From contig JBBRPS010000012.1 in the NCBI GenBank assembly GCA_038227745.1, positions 1 to 34,572 on the forward strand: a DNA stretch of 34,572 nt, in the 5' to 3' direction. Numbering within the stretch: the first letter of the stretch is position 1; each line of letters starts with the position of its first letter. Below the pieces are notes generated by a model. It ran no database searches. It saw nothing but the letters and a program-made list of their open reading frames with translations, and was not told the DNA's origin. This DNA is from DASPXY01 sp038227745. GTDB lineage: Bacteria; Planctomycetota; Planctomycetia; Gemmatales; Gemmataceae. A program made the position numbers and the translations under genes. Of this stretch, positions 15,551 to 23,440 are shown in pieces.

Positions 15551-16561
15551 CTAGCCCGCCCGGCGCAGCGCCGCCGCGGGGCTGTCGAGGTACTCGCGAT
15601 ACCAGGCGATGGTCTCCACCAGCGCGTCGTCGAGTGTGTAGGTGGGCTTCCAGGCGAGCAAGTCGCGGGCCTTGGCGGCGGACAGGTACTGGTGCTTGAT
15701 CTCGTTGGAGGCCTCGCCCTTGACGAGCGGCTCCAGGGAGGAGTCCATGAGGCGCAGGATCCGCTCCACCAGCCGCAGCACGGTCACCTGGATCTCGGTC
15801 GAGAAGTTGAACGCCTGGCCGACCACGCCCGGCCGGCCGGCCATGCACTCGGCCAGGTGGAGGTAGGCGGCCGCCCCGTCCTTGACGTAGAAGTAATCCC
15901 GGACGTAGGTGCCGTCCGAGCGGATGACCGGCCGCTGCCCGCGCAGCACCGCGCGGACGGTGCCGGGCACGATCCGGTTCCAGTTCAGGTCGCCGCCGCC
16001 GTAGAAGTTGCCGCACCGCGTCACGCACACCGGCAGCTTGTAGGTGTGCGCGTAGGTCAGGGCCAGCAGGTCGGTGCAGGACTTGCTCACGTCGTACGGG
16101 TGCTGGCCCGCCAGCGGCGTGTCTTCGGTGTACGGCAGGACGAGCTGATCGCCGTACGCCTTGTCCGAAGAGGCCACCACGACGTGGGGGTTCAGGCCGC
16201 AGCGCCGGGCCGCCTCCAGGACGCACCAGGTGCCCTTGATGTTGGTCTCGAACGTGGACAGGGGGCTGCGGTTGGCGACGCCGACGATCGTCTGGGCGGC
16301 CAGGTGGAAGACCGTCTGGACCTCGTACTCCGTCAGGACGCGCTCGATCAGCTCCTCCGACTCGACGCCGCCGCGGACGATGTCGATCCGCTGGTCCAGC
16401 CCGGAGCGATGCAGCTCCGAGCCGAAAACCTGGTCCCGGACCAGCCCGACGACATGGGCGCCGTTCTCGACCAAGGCCCGCGTCGTCCACGCCCCGACCA
16501 GCCCGGTGCATCCGGTCACGAATACCCGCCGGTCCTGCCAGAATTCCCGTGAATGGGTCAT
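15551..16561 (-). CDS. rfbG: CDP-glucose 4,6-dehydratase
   Basis: An extended SDR that turns CDP-D-glucose into CDP-4-keto-6-deoxyglucose, the second step of CDP-dideoxysugar synthesis. The 336-residue protein has the NAD motif VFVTGCTGLVGAW, the active-site region VVASSDKAYGD, and Tyr-x3-Lys in PYDVSKSCTDL. CGNFYGGGDLNWNRIVPGTVR and DYFYVKDGAAAYL are diagnostic of the RfbG family. ATG 16561 is preceded by GGGAGG at a good distance; the GTG nine codons upstream is less likely. It lies 46 bases after rfbF, which makes its substrate, and in the same cassette as rfbH, which uses its product. Confidence 0.94.
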   Translation of the reverse strand: MTHSREFWQDRRVFVTGCTGLVGAWTTRALVENGAHVVGLVRDQVFGSELHRSGLDQRIDIVRGGVESEELIERVLTEYEVQTVFHLAAQTIVGVANRSPLSTFETNIKGTWCVLEAARRCGLNPHVVVASSDKAYGDQLVLPYTEDTPLAGQHPYDVSKSCTDLLALTYAHTYKLPVCVTRCGNFYGGGDLNWNRIVPGTVRAVLRGQRPVIRSDGTYVRDYFYVKDGAAAYLHLAECMAGRPGVVGQAFNFSTEIQVTVLRLVERILRLMDSSLEPLVKGEASNEIKHQYLSAAKARDLLAWKPTYTLDDALVETIAWYREYLDSPAAALRRAG

Positions 16562-16607
16562 GCCCAGCCTCCCTGCCACTCCACTCACTACCCCGCAGCA
16601 CGGCCGC

Positions 16608-17414
16608 TCACGCGGCGGCCCGGTGCCCCGCCGGCCCTCGCCAGCACGCCCAGGGGGCCTCCCGCCTGTCCCACAGCCCGTTGAGGTGCTGGTAATCGCG
16701 GCTGTTGTCCATCGGGTGCCAGAAGCCGTCGTGGAGGTAGGCCATCAGCTCGCCGTCGTGCGCCAGCCCCGTGAGCGGGGCGTGTTCAAAGATCAGCGAC
16801 TCGTCGTCGTCGAGGCGCCCGAACACGTCGCGGTTGAACACGAAGAAGCCGGCGCTGATCCGCCCGGGGGCGTGAACCGGCTTCTCCTGAAAGCTGGCCA
16901 CCTGCCGGCCCTGGATCTCGATCTCGCCGAACCGCCCCGGCGAGCGGACGGCGGTCACCGTGCCGGTGCGGCCGTGATGCCGGTGGAAGCGGACCAGATC
17001 GTGGATATCGACGTCACTCAGGCCGTCGCCGTAGGTCAGCAGGAAGGTGTCGCCGTGGATGTACTTCTCGATGCGCTTGACCCGGCAGCCGGTCATGGCG
17101 TGCAGGCCGGTCTCCGCGAAGGTGACCTTCCAGTTGTCGCAGGCCCCTGCGTCGTGAATCTCGACCGCCGTGGGCTCGCCGAGGCGGAAGGAGAAATCCG
17201 CCCCGGAAAGGTGGTAATCGAGGAACCAGCGCTTGACGGCCCAGCTCTTGTACCCCAGACACAGGACGAAGTCGGTGAAGCCGTGGTGGGCGTACGACTT
17301 CATGATGTGCCAGACGACCGGGCGGTCGCCGATGGGGATCATGGGCTTGGGGACGTCGTCCGCGACGTCCCGGATCCGCGTCCCCATGCCGCCACACAGA
17401 ATCACGACTTGCAT
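16608..17414 (-). CDS. rfbF: Glucose-1-phosphate cytidylyltransferase
   Basis: This nucleotidyltransferase makes CDP-glucose from CTP and glucose-1-phosphate and commits carbon to the CDP-sugar branch. The 268-residue product begins with the nucleotide-binding motif VVILCGGMGTRI and PKPMIPIGDRPVVWHIM. Further on it has LTYGDGLSDVDI (metal-binding Asp), FQEKP, and WHPMDNSRDYQHLN, all characteristic of RfbF/DdhA. Its length is normal for the family. ATG 17414 starts the conserved domain; longer frames up to 17552 add unconserved sequence. It is the first gene of the CDP cassette, 244 bases downstream of the membrane protein gene, so it may have its own promoter, though none is evident. Confidence 0.95.
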   Translation of the reverse strand: MQVVILCGGMGTRIRDVADDVPKPMIPIGDRPVVWHIMKSYAHHGFTDFVLCLGYKSWAVKRWFLDYHLSGADFSFRLGEPTAVEIHDAGACDNWKVTFAETGLHAMTGCRVKRIEKYIHGDTFLLTYGDGLSDVDIHDLVRFHRHHGRTGTVTAVRSPGRFGEIEIQGRQVASFQEKPVHAPGRISAGFFVFNRDVFGRLDDDESLIFEHAPLTGLAHDGELMAYLHDGFWHPMDNSRDYQHLNGLWDRREAPWACWRGPAGHRAAA

Positions 17415-17658
17415 GCTACGACTTCCTGACGGTTCACTTCGGTTCGGGACCGGTCCGGCCGACCGGGCGGCCCGTGAGGCAGCCCCCTTTAGCGACCGTT
17501 CCTCCTCCCGGTTCCATGACGCTCGGTTACCATACGGCCCGGACACGGTCAAGGTGAGGATTCACCCAGGTCCGGAGGCTGCGGCTCGCTGGAACAGGGC
17601 CCACGCTGCACTCCGTAGCCGGTGCCAGGGCCGCGGCGGGGAGTCCGGGCGGCCGGTT

Positions 17659-19482
17659 TCATTGGGGCGTCAGTTCCAGGACGTCGAGCCGGGAGCCGGT
17701 GCCGGGCCAGGTGACGGTAAGCCGGTGCGTGCCCGGGGTCAGGGTCAGCGCCGCGCCCAGCGGACAGGCGGCGTAATTCAGCCCGGCCGGGACGGCCTGC
17801 GCCAGCGGCGGGCCGCCGTCGATGGCCACGCTGAAGGACCGGCCCGGCGAGGGGACCAGCCACCGGCAGCACAGCTTGTGGGGGCCGCCGGCCGCGACGG
17901 CCACCTCGTAGACGGCCGTTGCCCCGTCTGACGCCGCTTCCATGGCACGCCCCGCCACCGCTCCCGGGTCGCCGACCCCGCGCAGGTCCGCGAAGAGGGA
18001 CCCGATGTCGGCGTGCCGGAAGAGGCACTGCCGAGCGGCGTCCGCCTCCCTGGCGAAGACGGAGATTCGCGCCGCACGCATCTGCTGCCACCAGCCCAGC
18101 AAGTGCTGCACGCCCAGTTCCTTGCACCACCCCGTTGCTTCCGGGCAGCGCTCCACGAGGACGCTGAGCGGCTCATGCCCCGCGCGCAGCCCACGGGCAA
18201 GCTCCACCTGTCGCGGCCGCATCGCCCGGGCGGTATCGATGGGGGCGGGCCAGTTCCACCCCACGCAGATGGCCATGCCGACTGCCATGCAGCCCGCCAG
18301 TACCCTGGAGTTGGTGCAGCGGACCAGCATGAGGAAGAGGACCACGGCAATCGGGATCTCGAGCGCGACGTAGCGGGACGACCAGAGCCCCGGATACTTG
18401 GCGCGTGCGTAACCCATGATCGCCGTGACGGCGAGGGCAGGGAGCAGGAGAGCTCCCAGATCCACCCAGCGTAGGAAGGCGGCCCCGCGGTGGCGGCACA
18501 CGTCCCCCAGGAACCGAACGAGTAAGTACAGCATGGGGACGAGCAGGACGAGCAACGCCCACGGCCAGATGACCTGCAGGATCGAGTTCCCCATCCAGCC
18601 CACGGAGCACTTGGCGGCGGCCCGGAGGGTCATGGCCAAGGAGTCGCTGCGGAAGGGGTGGTGGGCGGCGGGGGAGGGAGGGACGCAGTAGATAAGCAGG
18701 GCGACCGAGGCGGCGATGGCGGCCCCGCCGAGCGCGGCGCACGCCTTCCAGGCGCGGCCGGTGCGCGCCGACCAGCCCAGGGCCAACGGCACGCATAGCC
18801 CCAGCGCCCACAGGTTCCCCGCCGGGCCCCCCGCCCACGCCACCACCAGGGCGCCGAGCAGATACCAGAGCAGGTGCGGGATCGACCGCACCTGCCACTT
18901 CACCAGCACGGCCGCGGCCGTCGCGCACCAGACCCCCAGCGCCATCGCGTAGGCGTAAGCGAATAAGGCGAGGGTTTCGTATTGAGCCGAGGAAAGAATC
19001 AGCAATGGCAGGAAGGCATCGGCGAAGCTGGAGCGCCCCCGTGCCGCCCGCACCGCCAACAGCAGGGTCAAACAGCCCAGGGCCAGCACGGCCAGATCGA
19101 TCTGCAGCATGTGCCGGAAATCCCAGTCGACCAGTCGGCCCACCCATACGACCCACAAGCGGGTTAACGGGGCGCGGTGCTCATTGGCCGGGGCCCAGAG
19201 GAACTCCCAGGTGACGGGGTGCTCCCCCGTCGCCACGCCACTGAGAATGAAGGCGTAGTCGTCGGCCCATGGGAGGGAGTTGGCGAAGCGGTCCAGGTAA
19301 GCCGCCCAGGCCAGCCAGCACAGCGCCCAGACGACCGCCACGCCCCAGAAGGACTGGTCGGCGGCGAGCCCGCGCCACCACCCCTGGGCCCGGGTCGGGC
19401 TGCCATCCGCGAGCGCGCCCTCCTGGGATGGAGCCTCGGCCCGCCGCAGCCAACTCGGGAGCACTCGATGGAACACGCTCAT
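17659..19482 (-). CDS. Polytopic membrane protein, GT-C glycosyltransferase-like
   Basis: A 607-residue protein with about eleven predicted membrane helices between residues 45 and 425, then a 180-residue soluble tail that ends in a beta-rich stretch. The first extracytoplasmic loop holds PWADDYAF followed by NEHRAPLTRL. An acidic pair in this loop is typical of GT-C enzymes, which use polyprenyl-phosphate sugars on the outer face of the membrane. I recognise no specific family, so the glycosyltransferase call is inference from topology, motif and neighbourhood. GGAGG six bases before ATG 19482 sets the start (a TTG one codon earlier is unlikely). It would be a natural partner for the lipid-linked sugar made by the GT2 at 10138-11124. 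Confidence 0.65.
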   Translation of the reverse strand: MSVFHRVLPSWLRRAEAPSQEGALADGSPTRAQGWWRGLAADQSFWGVAVVWALCWLAWAAYLDRFANSLPWADDYAFILSGVATGEHPVTWEFLWAPANEHRAPLTRLWVVWVGRLVDWDFRHMLQIDLAVLALGCLTLLLAVRAARGRSSFADAFLPLLILSSAQYETLALFAYAYAMALGVWCATAAAVLVKWQVRSIPHLLWYLLGALVVAWAGGPAGNLWALGLCVPLALGWSARTGRAWKACAALGGAAIAASVALLIYCVPPSPAAHHPFRSDSLAMTLRAAAKCSVGWMGNSILQVIWPWALLVLLVPMLYLLVRFLGDVCRHRGAAFLRWVDLGALLLPALAVTAIMGYARAKYPGLWSSRYVALEIPIAVVLFLMLVRCTNSRVLAGCMAVGMAICVGWNWPAPIDTARAMRPRQVELARGLRAGHEPLSVLVERCPEATGWCKELGVQHLLGWWQQMRAARISVFAREADAARQCLFRHADIGSLFADLRGVGDPGAVAGRAMEAASDGATAVYEVAVAAGGPHKLCCRWLVPSPGRSFSVAIDGGPPLAQAVPAGLNYAACPLGAALTLTPGTHRLTVTWPGTGSRLDVLELTPQ

Positions 19483-19549
19483 CAACTACCTCCGGGGAAC
19501 AGACGCTCTCACCGTGCGCTTGACGGCGAGAATGAGTGGCCGTTCGTTC

Positions 19550-19610
19550 GTTTAGCCGCGGTTCGGAGAACCGCGTTCGCCGAACGCGGTTCTCCGAACC
19601 GCGGCTAAAC
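19550..19610. repeat. Perfect 30-bp palindrome built of two nested hairpins
   Basis: Arms 19550-19579 and 19581-19610 are exact reverse complements around a single central C. Each arm itself contains a hairpin, CGCGGTTC-GGA-GAACCGCG or its complement. It lies 67 bases upstream of the membrane protein gene and 52 bases after the double glycosyltransferase gene. It has no T-tract. Confidence 0.85.
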
Positions 19611-19662
19611 GTGGTGACTTTAGCCACGCTGGACTCAGTAACCGTGGCACGGCAGGCGGGCG

Positions 19663-22422
19663 TCAGCCCACGCAGCGATACGCTTCCCCGGCCTCGGTGA
19701 AGGGCCGCACCCGGCTGCCGGGGGGGACAAGGGGACCGACGGCCAGAAGGAACGCCTGGGCTGCGGCCAGGGAATCGGGCATCGCCTGAACCGACTCGGC
19801 CGCCCGGACCATGAGGGCCGTCAGCCGGATGCGGTCGATCAGCAAAGATTCGATGGCCTGCGCCAGGGCGCCGGCGTCGGCGGGTACGGTGAGGTGGCCG
19901 GCGGACGAGTCGGAAACCGGGGGCAGAGTCCGGACGCCGCCAGGGACGGCGATCACCGGGCACCCGCGGGCCATCAGGTCGTACACCCACAGGGGCCTGG
20001 CGGACGGGTAAAGGGCGACACAGAGGGGCCGTTCGGCGAGGGCGGCCTCGAACTCCGCGCCGTGCAGTCGGGAGACGGCGCGGTGCGGCAGATCCAGCCC
20101 GGCGGCCCGGTCGGCCACGGGACCGGCGAAGATGACGCGGACGAGCGGGTGCCGGGCGACGGTCGCGCGGAGCGCCTGCACCACCTCGGCCCAGGTGCGG
20201 TTGGGCAGGGTGGACGGGCCGGCCACCAGCACAGTTTCCGGCTGCTGCACCGACGCCGGGGCCAGCGGCTGGGTACTGAGCCACGCCGGCAAGGCGCGCA
20301 CCCGAGGATCGTGGCGCCGGGCCAGCAACTCGGCCAACTCCGCGTCGAACGTGAACAGGTCGAGCCCCAGCTCATAACTCTCCGCCGCCTCGTCCCGTCC
20401 TGCGCCCGGCGGGAGGTGGAGCGGGTCGTACTCGGTGACCACGTAGGCCGCCTGGCAGGCCCGGTGCCTCACCAGGCCGACCCGGTGTGCCGCGGCGGGG
20501 TCGGCCGCGATCAGGAGGTCGCAGCACGGGATCTCGCCCCCCACCTCGACCGCGCACAGCGGCTCGAGGAAGTGGTCGGCGATGAGCCGGTCCGCGCCCG
20601 CGGCGGTGACGCCGCCCGCCCCGCCCGGGACCACGATGGTCACCTCCGCGCCGAGCCGCTTGAGGTCCGCCGCCAGGGTGAGCGCGGGGGACCGATCTCG
20701 CACCGCACGGGCGAGGTCGCCAACGACGAGCACGACCGTCGCGACCTGGTCGCCGACGCCCAGGCGGCGGCGGTGATGCAACAGCATCCGGCGGTAGGCG
20801 GCCCGCGCCTCGTCGCCAAGGACTTTCGGGCAGAACTCGGCCAGGGCGTCCTGGTGGGCCCGCTCCCCCACCTGCCGGCGGAGTTCCGGATCGGCGATCA
20901 GGTCGCGCAGCGCCTGGTACCACTCGTCGGGGGTACTCGCCAGGTAGCCGTTCACCCCGTGCCGGATGCACTCGGTGAACGGCCGGGTCGGCGTGGCCAC
21001 GACGGGCACCTTCACCGCCGCGGCCTCGAAAAACTTCAGGCTGCTCTTGGCCTCGGTGAACGGGTTCATCTCCAGCGGGGCGATGTTGATGTCCACCTGG
21101 ACCAGCTCGTCGGGCAGGAGCGTCCAGTCGACGAACGGCCTGGCCCGGACGCGGCCCCCAAACTTCGCGAATTCGCTGAACTCGGCGAGGTTGAAGTCCC
21201 CCGAGATGAACAGCGCGACGTTGGGGAACTCGTCCATCAGGCGCACCAGGGTCGGGGCGATGACGCGGAAGTCATTCTGGTGGGTGTTGGAACCACTGAA
21301 GTAGCCGATGCGGACCTCGTCCTCGTCCTCGTCCCGCTCCGCGCGGGCCATGGCCAGGCGGGAGAGGGCGATCTGAGTGTCGTTGAGCGCGTTGCGGACC
21401 AGGACGCTCTGCCGGCCCAGCGCCGTCGCCCGCTCGACGAGGAACGTGGTCGGGGCCGTGTAGTAGGCGCAGCGGGCCACCACGTTCCCCCAGCGGGCCA
21501 CGGTCTCCAGCGCCTGGGCAGGCGCCTGGGAGGCGAGGTAACTGCTGTGGGGGATCGCCTGCTCCTCAAAGATGTAGTCGTCCAGGTCGCAGGCGACGGG
21601 CACCCCCGCCTGCTCCGCGGCGTTCAGCAGGGCCGCAATCTTCGGGGTGTACTGCCGCCGGATCAGCACGATCAGGTCATAGCAGAGGGCCTCGGCCAGC
21701 CGGTCCGGGAGGTGCAACTCGTCCATGGGGTCGGCCTCGATGCCGACCTGCCGCAACCCCTCGATGACGTTGTACCCGCGGTAGCGCATGCACGCGGCGT
21801 CGTAGGTGCCCGGGCGGATGATGAACAGGACGCGGAACGAGCGGAGGGACGGCACGCGCGGGCCGCCCACGCGGTCCGGGAAGCGCGGCGGCCAGGCGGA
21901 CGCCGGGGGGGCGGGGGGCACGGGGACGGCGCCCCCGGCCGGGGCGTCGGCCAGCGCCCGCGGAGCGCCCGTGGGCGGAGCGGCCGCGACCGCTGGCCCG
22001 GCGTCCGGGGCGGGGGCGGCCGGCCTCCGGCGGACCAGGTTGAGGAGCCAGCGGGCGCTCTGCCGCACCCGGTGGATAGTCCGCCAGCCCCGGGAGCGGT
22101 AGACGGCATGGAGGGCCGTCAGCGCGGCCTGCCGCTCCGCCCAGAGCGAGGCGCACTCGGCCCGCGTCGCGGTGTGCTCGGCCCGCACCGCGGCGAGTTG
22201 CGCGCCCAGCGCTTCCAGGCCGGCGGCCAGCCGGCCGTGTTCACCTCGCAGGCGCTCGAGTTCGGCGGCCACGCCGTCCCGGTCCCGCCGCTCGGCGTCG
22301 TACCGCTCCTTGAGCCGGGCCACCTGCCCGCGCAGGTACTCCGCCTCGTTCGGCAGGCAGCCGGCATTCAGTCCCAGGTCGTCGCGGATCGGGTGCAGCA
22401 GGTCGCGGGCATCGGCTGACAT
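19663..22422 (-). CDS. Double GT-B glycosyltransferase with N-terminal coiled coil
   Basis: A 919-residue fusion. Residues about 28-105 form a coiled coil, followed by SRGWRTIHRVR, a W-R-containing motif like those ending the two methyltransferases, and a Pro/Ala-rich linker (133-190). The first GT-B domain (about 196-550) carries RYRGYNVIEGLRQVG, the CDLDDYIFE motif, GYFSGSNTHQNDF at the nucleotide-binding domain, and PFTEAKSSLKFFEAAAVKVPVVAT, the GT4-like donor-site helix. The second (about 560-895) resembles a more diverged GT-B domain, with LARAVRDRSPALTLAADLKRLGAEVTIVVPGG and VAGPSTLPNRTW. It should add two linkages, or one domain may be non-catalytic. AGGAG eight bases before ATG 22422 fixes the start. 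Longer open frames reaching 23460 are out-of-frame readings of the neighbour. Confidence 0.85.
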   Translation of the reverse strand: MSADARDLLHPIRDDLGLNAGCLPNEAEYLRGQVARLKERYDAERRDRDGVAAELERLRGEHGRLAAGLEALGAQLAAVRAEHTATRAECASLWAERQAALTALHAVYRSRGWRTIHRVRQSARWLLNLVRRRPAAPAPDAGPAVAAAPPTGAPRALADAPAGGAVPVPPAPPASAWPPRFPDRVGGPRVPSLRSFRVLFIIRPGTYDAACMRYRGYNVIEGLRQVGIEADPMDELHLPDRLAEALCYDLIVLIRRQYTPKIAALLNAAEQAGVPVACDLDDYIFEEQAIPHSSYLASQAPAQALETVARWGNVVARCAYYTAPTTFLVERATALGRQSVLVRNALNDTQIALSRLAMARAERDEDEDEVRIGYFSGSNTHQNDFRVIAPTLVRLMDEFPNVALFISGDFNLAEFSEFAKFGGRVRARPFVDWTLLPDELVQVDINIAPLEMNPFTEAKSSLKFFEAAAVKVPVVATPTRPFTECIRHGVNGYLASTPDEWYQALRDLIADPELRRQVGERAHQDALAEFCPKVLGDEARAAYRRMLLHHRRRLGVGDQVATVVLVVGDLARAVRDRSPALTLAADLKRLGAEVTIVVPGGAGGVTAAGADRLIADHFLEPLCAVEVGGEIPCCDLLIAADPAAAHRVGLVRHRACQAAYVVTEYDPLHLPPGAGRDEAAESYELGLDLFTFDAELAELLARRHDPRVRALPAWLSTQPLAPASVQQPETVLVAGPSTLPNRTWAEVVQALRATVARHPLVRVIFAGPVADRAAGLDLPHRAVSRLHGAEFEAALAERPLCVALYPSARPLWVYDLMARGCPVIAVPGGVRTLPPVSDSSAGHLTVPADAGALAQAIESLLIDRIRLTALMVRAAESVQAMPDSLAAAQAFLLAVGPLVPPGSRVRPFTEAGEAYRCVG

Positions 22423-22496
22423 GACAGGTCTCCTGCGAAACGGCGTTCCGTGGTTGGTCTCGTCGCCCGAACTGGCCGGGGCGATTATACGGTCGC

Positions 22497-23372
22497 CTAA
22501 ACAGGCGGTTCTGCAACGGCGACGGGATACTCTCCCTCGGGCTTGACCGCCGTGAGCTGGAACCCGGCGGCGAACCGCTTCTGCACTTCCTGCGGCAGCT
22601 TGCCCAGCAGATCCCACAGCGGGCTCTGCCGGCGCCCCGTGTCCGTCCAGGAAGACGCCCAGCAGTCCAGCGAGCTGGCGGCCAGGCGGCGACGCGCTTC
22701 CGGCCCGTGCGCCGCCTCGACCGCCTGGAGCATCTCGCACGCCAGCCAGGCGATCACGTGGGCGGGGTTGAAGTTCTCCGAGACCGACACCGACTCGACG
22801 TCGAACTCCCGGAACCACTGCCGCAGGCCGAACTCGGTCGTGTTGTAGTAGTGGTGGGGGGCCTCGTGGAGCGGTTGCAGGAAGGCGGTGTGCAGCACCA
22901 GCCGCCCCCCGGGCTTCAGCACCCGGCGGATCTCGGCCGCCGCCCGGTTCGGGTCGGACAGGTGCTCGAACGTGTTGAACGTCACCACCGCGTCGAAGGC
23001 CTCGTCGGCGAACGGCAGGTGGTGGGCGTCGGCCACCACGTCGGTGTTCCGGAAGATGGTGTATTCCAGCTCGACGCAGTGCTCCAGCTTGGTCCGGGTG
23101 CCGCCGGCCCCGAGGTTCAGGACCCACCCCGGCTGCCACATCAGCCAGTCGAGGATGTCGGTCGGCGGCTGGTTGCTGATGTGCTCGGCGGGCATCACCC
23201 GCGGCTCCGCGGCCCGCCCGGGCAGGAACACCGGACGGCCGAGGTGGACCGGGTAGCCGGACGCGCACTCGGTGCAGCGCAACATCTGGCCCTTCGGCGT
23301 GAGGGGGCCGTGGCACGCCGGGCAGGCGAGCAACGAGAGCAACGTGTCTAAACGGGACGTACGGGTGATCAC
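22497..23372 (-). CDS. Class I SAM methyltransferase with N-terminal zinc ribbon
   Basis: A 291-residue protein. The N-terminus holds a Trm112-like metal-binding ribbon, CPAC at 17-20 and CTEC at 33-36, followed by GYPVHLGRPVFLPG. A Methyltransf_11-type domain follows, with motif I VLNLGAGGTRT near residue 84, DVVADAHHLPFADEAFDAV, and the post-motif VLKPGGRLVLHT. The ribbon-plus-methyltransferase pairing is common in glycan loci. The reaction is probably methylation of a sugar or lipid-linked glycan, but the substrate cannot be named. The start is a GTG at 23372 with AGGAGA seven bases before it; no in-frame ATG fits. It lies 68 bases after the gene upstream and 74 bases before the next. Confidence 0.87.
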   Translation of the reverse strand: MITRTSRLDTLLSLLACPACHGPLTPKGQMLRCTECASGYPVHLGRPVFLPGRAAEPRVMPAEHISNQPPTDILDWLMWQPGWVLNLGAGGTRTKLEHCVELEYTIFRNTDVVADAHHLPFADEAFDAVVTFNTFEHLSDPNRAAAEIRRVLKPGGRLVLHTAFLQPLHEAPHHYYNTTEFGLRQWFREFDVESVSVSENFNPAHVIAWLACEMLQAVEAAHGPEARRRLAASSLDCWASSWTDTGRRQSPLWDLLGKLPQEVQKRFAAGFQLTAVKPEGEYPVAVAEPPV

Positions 23373-23440
23373 AGTCTTCTCCTTCGGACCTCGGTCTGAC
23401 CGTCCGGGGGCCGGGCCGCGCTGCCCGGCCGCCCCGCAGG

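Noticed and set aside
19894..22419. Plus-strand 841-codon open frame
   Set aside because: It is a shadow of the double GT-B gene; its composition is Arg/Gly/Val/His-rich without any domain.
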